DNA of 64,000 bases from Mimachlamys varia (taxonomy: Eukaryota; Mollusca; Bivalvia; Pectinida; Pectinidae), in assembly GCA_947623455.1 (NCBI GenBank), contig OX392541.1, positions 11,846,719 to 11,910,718 on the forward strand. The letters run 5' to 3'. The notes under the pieces were generated by a model, which did no database searches, was not told the DNA's origin, and worked only from the letters and a program-made list of their open reading frames with translations. The translations under genes and the position numbers were made by a program. Each line of letters begins with the position of its first letter. Within the stretch, counting starts at the first letter, position 1. Shown here piece after piece: positions 57,771-64,000 of this stretch.

Positions 57771-57889
57771 TCACCGTCTTATCTTGTTCAGTAAAACTTC
57801 AACGATAAGACAGCTTGATCCAAATGCTGCAACACCCGCTCCAAGTCTGATTGCACCAAGCCACGACCCCGTGACGTCACGTATCATAC
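57771..57889 (-). CDS. SLC16-like gene 2, last exon (TM12, stop TGA)
   Basis: Acceptor TGTTACAG ending at 57890. The frame reads GMIRDVTGSWLGAIRLGAGV and on to VLLNKIRR, then TGA at 57773-57771. The D-V-T-x-S-x block matches gene 1 and the family. The C-terminal tail is very short. Confidence 0.9.
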
Positions 57890-60800
57890 CTGTAACATAA
57901 CAAAAATAGATCATAGAATGCCGGAGTGTCAACAAAATCAAATTCTGAACGCAAAATCTGTTGAAGTAGGGGAAAGCTATAGACAGAGGAAAGATTTACA
58001 CATGCCTTCGAAAAGTACAACTTGTTCCGAAAGAGTAAGCGTCTTTTGCTTCATCGATTACACCCTGCAGGTAAATCTAAGTCACATCCGAGTAAATGTC
58101 AAGTTATCTAAGTGAGAAGTGAAGCATCCTTCACAACAAGTAAGCACACCAATGAGCATAATCTTAAACGTCCACCTTCATATCATGCAAGGATACAGAA
58201 TATTACTCAACGAGATCAAATGGTGCCAATAAAACTTGGTCATAGTCTTTTTCACCTTTTATCTATCGAATATTAAAACAAAACATGCCGATAAACATCA
58301 ACATTTCCGTATTTCCTTAAGACAATACGACGTTGCATACAAAATTATCTCTATTATGAGTGTAAGTGAAAAAGAATTAATATGAAATAATCAAAATAAG
58401 TTTTAAAGCTGCTATAGGAACATCAATGATACTCCAGTGATTAACCTTCTCTCTAGTCTCATAAAAGACAGGTTTGATTTTTAAAAAACTCGCGGTCGCG
58501 TAACGGTGACATTAACGGGCTTTGTTATCGGATGTTGCTAATCTGTAATGATCAAAGAAAATGTATCAGCAAAGCAATTTGCGAGGTTATTTTTTCTTGG
58601 TATCAATACCATTGCTCGCTAAGTGCAGACCAGTGGGCAGTGAGCAGTGGTGGGTTTCGTTTATAAATGAACGAAGTCCAAGGGGAATCGTTTGTTTGGT
58701 ATGTTTGTGATTTACGTTCTATTTACTGCCATGGCAATTTACAGACGTACTAGGTCTTAGTGGTGGAGGAAAGTCGGAATTCTCAAAGAAAAATCATTTA
58801 CCAATTGCAAGTGCGTGGCTTCAAATCCGCGACTCAGAGGTGGAAGGTAAGTGATAACAGAATGTCGGACACTTTAACCACTTGGCCACTACAGACCAGA
58901 AGAGGAGGGCTAGTTATAGCAGAATGGCAGTCGCCTGAACCATTTGGCCACCGCGGACCAGAAAGTCGAGGGCTAGTGATAGCAGAATGTCAGATACATT
59001 AACCACTTGGCTACCGCGGACGAGAAGTGGAGGGCTAGTGATAGCAGAATGTCAGATACCTTAACCACTTGGCTACCGCGGACGAGAAGTGGAGGGCTAG
59101 TGATAGCAGAATGTCAGATACCTTAACCACTTGACCACCGCGCCCCCTTCGAAGTATCGAAGATGATTAAAGAAAGTGTACATTAAAATGATATTCTAAA
59201 ACGATGTACCTACCTGACAGCATAGGATTCACCAGTAGTGCTAGTGAGGCTAAAAAGGCGGCAAACCCCCAGGCACTAGACAGTTTTTCGACCCCAACCT
59301 TGTCTGCGAGGACTGCCACTTGGATCCCCGTGTAACCCCCTGAGGAAAACCCCAGCAACATGGACAGCAAACAGAATCCAATAAACGAGGTCATGTGTGG
59401 TACAATGAACCCGATCAGGGCAAACAACATTAGATTGATCTGATACATCGTCTGACGTTGAATAAATCCAAAGTCGGCTAGCCAACCAAAAAATATCCGA
59501 CCAACGAGATCAGCTGCACCCAGAACGGACACCACAATGGCACCCTGTTCATCACTGATCCCCATCTCGTTGGCCACTGGAGGTAGAACGTTGAACAAGG
59601 AGTGTTGACCCATAACTCCGGTAAATATTGCAAATATAAACACGAGGTAAGTAGGACTCTTCAGTAAACTCCATTCTAGTATTCGGTTCTTCTTTGTTTT
59701 GACGATTTCCCCAGATTTATCGACGATCGCGTGTCCATAAGAATCTTCTTTGTCCGCTTGGAACAGTCTAGATCCGTTAAGCGAAGGAAACGATTCCACA
59801 CTTGCAAATAAGAGACTCTTTGCAAGTTCATTTGTTGATAGGAGTTTGCTCTGTTGCGCAGAACCAATTCTAACCGACTCAGTTCTCTGTCGTGGTATAT
59901 TTCCTTCACTTATCTGTTTGCCGGTTATACAAGGCAATGACGAAGTAGATAAATGATGGTCTGTTTCATTTAGTTTTGAATTGAGAAGTTTGACATGAAG
60001 GGATTTTTCCTGGTTTTGTTTTTGCTGACTATATATATGTGCATCTCTGTTCTTTTGATCTGGGTTAGTATCGCTTCTTACTTTAATATCACTTACATAG
60101 TCACTCGATTCTAAGTTTAAACTGTTTGTTTTTACCAATAATGGATATGTCGTATCTTTATCTAATTGTAGATGTTCGTCATTTTTCGCCCTATTCACTT
60201 TTCCTTTGGCTCTGTTCAGCAAAAGCCAATATGATGGAGGCCTATAGAGGGAACAGAACACACACGTGTTGAACATAAATGCCCCAACAAGGAGTAAACA
60301 TCCTCCCAGACCATAATAGTTTATAAGAACCCGGATGACGGGTGGTAGAGCAAACGCTCCGGCTCCTGCACCGGATCCTGCAAGCCCATTAGCGAGCGCG
60401 CGCCGCTTCCGGAAATGGAATCCCTGGAATGTGATGGATGGTGATAAACACAGACCAAAGCCAATTCCTGGAAATGAAAGAATAAGACACGATTATTTAA
60501 GGTTTAGTACACATGTGCTGTATATCTACAAACTTTTAGGTACTTATTCATTATCTGCTTTTATAAGTCCCTCATCTCAAATATGAACTATATTAAGAAA
60601 ACGAAAGTTTTAAAAAGGTGGAAGTACTGGATATTTGTCACACATTCTCGTTGTTGTTTAAACGTTTATAACAGATAATCTACTGGACTTCTCTCCTTTC
60701 TTCAAAAACAGTTTTGCTTTTGAATGTTTAATGTGGTGTTATGCATTTAATACAACATTCTTATACATGAACATATGGGGAAGAAACCTCGTAATGTATG

Positions 60801-62362
60801 TACAAATCTCTGAAGAAACAACTAACAAAATCAGAGAAAATCGAACCGTCAACAAAACTATAATCCGAATTCAAAATCGATTACACTAGGGGCAAAATAT
60901 GAACAAAGGCAAGATTCCAAAAATAACGCGTTCTAAATAACGCCAGAAGAAGTGAAAAATGGCGTTTTGTTATTTGGTGTAATTCTCTTGTACTCTTTTA
61001 CGAGGGTTTCCGTGTAAATCTGTCCTTTCTTCCTATTTTGCCTCAGGTTCAATCCATTTTGAGTTCGGATTATGGTTTTGTTGACGCTTTGGTATTCTCT
61101 GATTTTTGTTCTATGGTTTAATGTTTCATCACTAAATCCCAATGGTGGGTTCTTGTCTTTTCTTTGGCAATAAACCGAAATGAGGAAACGCTGTATATAA
61201 GCCATAACATGAATCATTAGGAGTCACTTCAATGACATTATATTACAAATAAACTTACCAGAGAGCACTCCATAAGTGACGTAGAAGGCGGGCACTGATT
61301 GGACGAACGATGTACTAACTAGGCCAATGGTAGCCACTAACCCGCCCACAAACACAACTAGCCTATGGGAGTACCGCTCACTGAGGGCGTTCGCCACTGG
61401 ACCTTTGAAGAATGATTACAAGGATATATATTATAGGTTGGTCGGGTGGTGCAGTGGATAGCGCATTTGCCTTTCACCAAGGCGGCCGGTGTTCGGTTCC
61501 CCGACCGGACGTGAAAAGGTATGTGGGTCACCTGCCCATCCACGTGGGTTTTTTCCAGGTATATGTACTCCGGTTTCAACCCACAATAAGACCCCTTGCG
61601 CGCTAATATCCCGGCCAACAAAAGTGATTTATATAAGTTGGATAACTTGTTTTATAGTTGTGTCGTTTTTCAAGGATTATAAAACCACTGAAAGAGGAAT
61701 ATTGATGCATGTTAATTCAATTCTTTATGTTGTGTTGGCAGATGCAATGTATGCGAGAATAGGTTCAAAATATAGACTGAAGATGAAAATTAGAACCTTT
61801 ACACAACACAAGGAAAAAAGTCCATAGTCTTCATCAATCAACACTTCTCTCTGCCGTTCAAGCTATCGATGATCTTTATTCTGTCGTCAGCATTGGCGAC
61901 GAAACGAAAATTATTGCCTTTTCAATGGTTAGCAGTTTTCATATAGGTGTTTCGTCCTCCTAGGACTCTTCAGTGATGCTAGGGGTCAAAAGGTAGGAAT
62001 CCAAAATTTCTAAACTAATGTAGAAGCAGAAGGGTCAGGTGGTTAAAACCCCTTTAATTTATGAAATTAGAAGTAAAATTAAACTAGTTCTTCATAATTT
62101 CAAATCGTGTACTCCGAAAATGTGTATATTATGTACCGTGCCACTACTCAAATGAGATTAATTGTGGCTATGGAGGCTCCAGACACGATAGGAAACATAG
62201 TATTGTTGTCGTACTTACCTAGTGACAGATGGAAGAAGCCGGCCAGGCATTGTGGTCCGATTAGAACGCTAGCTGGAACATTGAACCGACGGGACAATTC
62301 CACCAAAATCACTCCAAACGATTTCACAGTCCCGACAACAAGAGCGCACACACCGAAGCAGC
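57771..62362 (-). CDS. SLC16 / monocarboxylate-transporter-like protein, second gene, first exon not seen
   Basis: Joining complement 62362-62219, 61402-61259, 60467-59214 and 57889-57771 gives about 553 codons in one frame, all junctions GT-AG and phase 1. TM2 follows VGTVKSFGVILVELSRRFNV. The TM5 motif HFRKRRALANGLAGSGAGAG is present. A polar loop of about 165 residues splits the halves. The second half has ADLVGRIFFGWLADFG with the family D-x-x-x-R pair, and the last exon encodes TM12. The TM1 exon with DGGWGW should lie upstream on the minus strand. It was not found between 62363 and 64000, so the gene is probably cut by the window edge. Substrate unknown. The exon layout is the same as in the gene at 814-7427. 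Confidence 0.9.
57990..58272 (+). repeat. Dispersed repeat family R2, copy in the last intron of SLC16-like gene 2
   Basis: GGAAAGATTTACACATGCC, TTGTTCCGAAAGAGTAAGCG, TCTTTTGCTTCATCGATTAC, AGGTAAATCTAAGTCACATC, CACCAATGAGCATAAT and GCAAGGATACAGAATATTAC follow the order of 16977-17345. It lies antisense to the host gene. Confidence 0.65.
58690..59148 (-). mobile_element. tRNA-SINE family 1 with five tandem 62-bp heads, second locus
   Basis: Minus strand, in the intron before the last exon of SLC16-like gene 2. The AACCACTTGG-type motif occurs at 58876, 58938, 59001, 59063 and 59125 (steps 62, 63, 62, 62). The units match those at 38891-39148. The body, toward lower coordinates, has a weak core and an AAATAGAACGTAAATCACAA tail. 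Confidence 0.85.
59214..60467 (-). CDS. SLC16-like gene 2, exon 4 (1254 nt; TM4-TM11 and central loop)
   Basis: Acceptor CATTTCCAG ending at 60468, donor GTAGGT from 59213; 418 codons. It starts GIGFGLCLSPSITFQGFHFR, includes KRRALANGLAGSGAGAGAFA, the long polar loop, LKSPTYLVFIFAIFTGVMGQ and ends SLALLVNPMLSG. The central loop is about 35 residues longer than that of gene 1. Confidence 0.92.
60826..61112. repeat. Dispersed repeat family R2, two copies in inverted orientation
   Basis: AAAATCAGAGAAAATCGAAC, AATCCGAATTCAAAATCGAT and ACTAGGGGCAAAATATGAAC at the left are mirrored by ATTTTGCCTCAGGTTCAATC, GAGTTCGGATTATGGTTTTG and GGTATTCTCTGATTTT at the right. The spacer is about 60 bp. It lies in the intron between exons 3 and 4. 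Confidence 0.65.
61259..61402 (-). CDS. SLC16-like gene 2, exon 3 (144 nt; TM3-TM4)
   Basis: Acceptor CTTCAAAG ending at 61403, donor GTAAGT from 61258. The frame contains GPVANALSERYSHRLVVFVG, the counterpart of SQRLVVMVGG in gene 1. Phase 1/1. Confidence 0.9.
61432..61670 (+). mobile_element. tRNA-SINE family 2, full copy
   Basis: GGGTGGTGCAGTGGATAGCG (A box) and CCGGTGTTCGGTTCCCCGAC (B box) are well preserved, so the head still resembles a tRNA. The body has GTGGGTCACCTGCCCATCCA, TACTCCGGTTTCAACCCACA and GCGCGCTAATATCCCGGCCA. A short CAAGGAT duplication at about 61419 and 61671 may be the target site. It lies antisense in an intron of SLC16-like gene 2. Confidence 0.85.
61949..62190 (-). 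repeat. Dispersed repeat family R1, copy in SLC16-like gene 2
   Basis: On the minus strand CCTCCATAGCCACAATTAAT, TTTGAGTAGTGGCACGGTAC, AATTAAAGGGGTTTTAACCA and TAGCATCACTGAAGAGTCCT match 1690-1925 with about 85 percent similarity and the same block order. It lies in the intron just after exon 2, sense to the gene. Confidence 0.75.
62219..62362 (-). CDS. SLC16-like gene 2, exon 2 (144 nt; TM1 end to TM2)
   Basis: Acceptor CGTTCCAG ending at 62363, donor GTAAGT from 62218. The frame reads GCFGVCALVVGTVKSFGVIL and on to AGFFHLSL. Phase 1/1, and the same length as exon 2 of the first gene. Confidence 0.9.
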
Positions 62363-63100
62363 CTGGAACGAATTCAAATTAAGTCGTACATTTCACAAAA
62401 CTTATTTACGTGTGTAGTTTTAGTTTATTATTTGTGTACAAACTACGCTACAAAGGACGAGCAGAGGGCACCGGATACTTAGATTCTCAACAAAGAAGAA
62501 ACGCAAAGCGCACCAACTCAAGTACAAAAAGCTCTGCAAATAATCCAAAAATTAAAGGGCAGTGCACACTGACTCAGGAACAACAGGATTAGAAGATATG
62601 TGGTTTATATTCCGTTATTTCGCTGCTGGATGAAGAGGTATGGTACGTTTTTCGACGTCCTGTCGGTTTCCCTCTATTAATTACTGTTAAAGTTTGAATC
62701 CTGATTTTAGTCATGTCTTTCTTCTACCACTTCTTTGATATAAAGATGACGTAACACACACATATGCTGCATCTCTTAAAAGTAATAGATACAGTATGCC
62801 GAAAAAATTAATCAAACTGCATCATACATCTGTTTCATCCTCCACACTTTCATTGGTAAATGACCACAACTTGTTGTTTATGTAAAGATTAGTTTACACA
62901 ACAAAAAGTTTTAATAATAGTACGATATGTACCCTGTCCTGTTCATCAGCCAAATGACCAGCAAAGCATATGCAAACAAAAGTTGTTATTTGTGTACGAG
63001 CTGGTGACAACAAATCGGTGATTTCGTCTACGCTGTTAGGCGACTGTTAAATAGTAGCATTATTGTACCGAAATGACTCAATTCAGCATCGCCTTATTTA
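62363..63100. other. Part of the presumed first intron of SLC16-like gene 2
   Basis: Apart from the R1 tail fragment no feature is recognised. No TM1 exon (PPDGGWGW-type) could be found in any minus frame. Confidence 0.35.
62744..62857 (-). repeat. Dispersed repeat family R1, tail-half copy
   Basis: On the minus strand GATGAAACAGATGTATGATG, AGTTTGATTAATTTTTTCGG and CATACTGTATCTATTACT, then GCAGCATATGTGTGTGTTAC. This corresponds to 1910-2015. It lies upstream of exon 2 of SLC16-like gene 2. Confidence 0.65.
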
Positions 63101-63104
63101 TGAT

Positions 63105-64000
63105 TTGGTCATAGATGTGCTAGAATCTGTGAGCCCCCTCATCTCGATTTAGAACTGGCCGACTGCGGCGTATCAAGATTGCTTTTGATCTGTCGCCTCA
63201 GCAGATTGCTCTTTCTGCCTATCACTTTGGAGTTATCCTAGTCAATCACATGATTTTTGTATGGCATGGACTCCGCCTGCTTCTTTTCTGATTTGGTTAT
63301 TGTTTCCTTCTTGTGTTTCAGTATCTTTCCGATGTTCGCCAAAGTAAAAATCAAATCGTCTTCCTGTCTCTCCAATATGACGCGTCGCAGTTGGCATCCG
63401 ACTTTGTATACACATTCTGCGACGTTTTCTTTCGGTGTTTTATCTTTAGGATGTACAGGGATGTTCCGAAGTGTCTTGTGGGCCTTCGTGGCTGTTGCTA
63501 TGCCATGACTGCGATATATCCTCTTGATGGTTTCGGATATACCTTTTATATACGGGATAGCCACTTGACCTTATGTTTTGTTCTTATCTTTTATTGATAT
63601 TTTCTTGGTTGTTCCCCCCATTACTTTGACACTGTTGTTTAAAGCCCATTCTGGATATGCACATGTTTTCATTGCCCTAGCAATGTGTTCCTGCGCTTAC
63701 AGTTTGTTGTTCTGTAACAATTGTCTCGCGTCTATTGAGCAATGTGCATTCAACGCCGTACTTTTGATGTAAAGGATAGTGAAAACTGACGTTCATATTT
63801 TGATTCGTTTGGGTTTTGTTCTATTAACCAATACCTTTAGGTTACCGTCTTCTTTCTTTACCAACAGAGTGTCTAGGAAGGGCATTGTGCCGTTGGTTTC
63901 CTCCTCGCATGTAAATTTGATGCTCTTGGTAGCATCTATGATGTTCTTCATCTTCATCAATTCTTCATTCTCATCAACAGTGTAGCCATACAGAGCTTTC
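63105..64000 (-). mobile_element. Penelope-like retroelement, decayed 3' part, runs off the right edge
   Basis: Minus strand, several frames. Near 63810-64000: IKFTCEEETNGTMPFLDTLL, matching the reverse-transcriptase C-terminal pattern of Penelope-like elements. Near 63660-63770: HQKYGVECTLLNRRETIVTE, then a degraded region. At 63564-63238: MAIPYIKGISETIKRIYRSHGI, HPKDKT and AECVYKVGC, the linker before the GIY-YIG endonuclease. NHVID and SKVIGRKSN near 63180-63245 are its C-terminal part. Stops and frame shifts interrupt it, the YIGET-type catalytic core is not visible, and TAG follows NHVID. It is inactive. These elements copy themselves by reverse transcription and often have a GIY-YIG nuclease. 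Confidence 0.75.

Noticed and set aside
59167..60276. 369-codon minus frame taken as a complete protein
   Set aside because: It is the inner part of exon 4 of SLC16-like gene 2, starting at an internal Met and reading past the donor at 59213.
61432..61510. Possible functional tRNA gene with good A and B boxes
   Set aside because: The sequence continues into a SINE body and tail shared with 39887-40122, and the arms do not pair like a mature tRNA. It is a tRNA-derived SINE head.

Overview
This window is animal nuclear DNA. It is AT-rich and intron-rich, with phase-1 GT-AG introns, tRNA-derived SINEs, many terminal-inverted-repeat elements and minisatellites. The protein families and repeat style suggest a bivalve mollusc (scallop- or oyster-like), but that assignment is inference, since no diagnostic species marker is present. 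The coding content is three spliced genes occupying only about 4 kb of 64 kb. Almost everything else is introns or intergenic DNA full of repeats.

Layout. (1) 0.8-7.4 kb, plus strand: a complete five-exon SLC16 / monocarboxylate-transporter-like gene of 542 codons, with a short uORF ending 2 nt before its start codon. (2) 7.4-16.6 kb: its 3' end, then non-coding DNA with MITE-like and fold-back repeats. (3) 16.7-53.8 kb, minus strand: a three-exon tetraspan gene of the LHFPL family, closest to LHFPL2 (201 codons). Its first intron is 30 kb and its second 6.5 kb. These introns hold SINEs, two related 30-bp minisatellites, a GT-rich minisatellite, several MITE families and a nested transposon. 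(4) 53.8-57.8 kb: intergenic DNA with no convincing gene. (5) 57.8-62.4 kb, minus strand: four exons of a second SLC16-like transporter. Its first exon, which should carry the DGGWGW motif, is not visible and probably lies beyond the right edge. (6) 63.1-64.0 kb, minus strand: a decayed Penelope-like retroelement running off the window, probably in intron 1 of that gene.

The two SLC16 genes share intron positions and phase (two successive 144-nt exons, all junctions phase 1) and carry a related repeat in the intron after the same exon. They are diverged paralogues, at opposite ends and on opposite strands, with the LHFPL2-like gene between them. The transporters would act as proton-coupled or facilitative carriers in the plasma membrane; the substrate cannot be read from sequence.

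The most unusual item is a 508-bp element at 37120-37627, inserted inside a MITE in the 30-kb intron. It has 56-bp inverted termini, a perfect 9-bp target duplication, and two inward-facing short reading frames, each preceded by a CCAAT box. One frame resembles the start of a RecQ-like helicase. It looks like an internally deleted copy of a two-gene transposon. Two kilobases away, a 76-bp palindrome with its own 9-bp target duplication consists only of two joined termini of the same family. A second finding is that one tRNA-SINE family shows its tRNA-like head in tandem 62-bp arrays at three separate loci.
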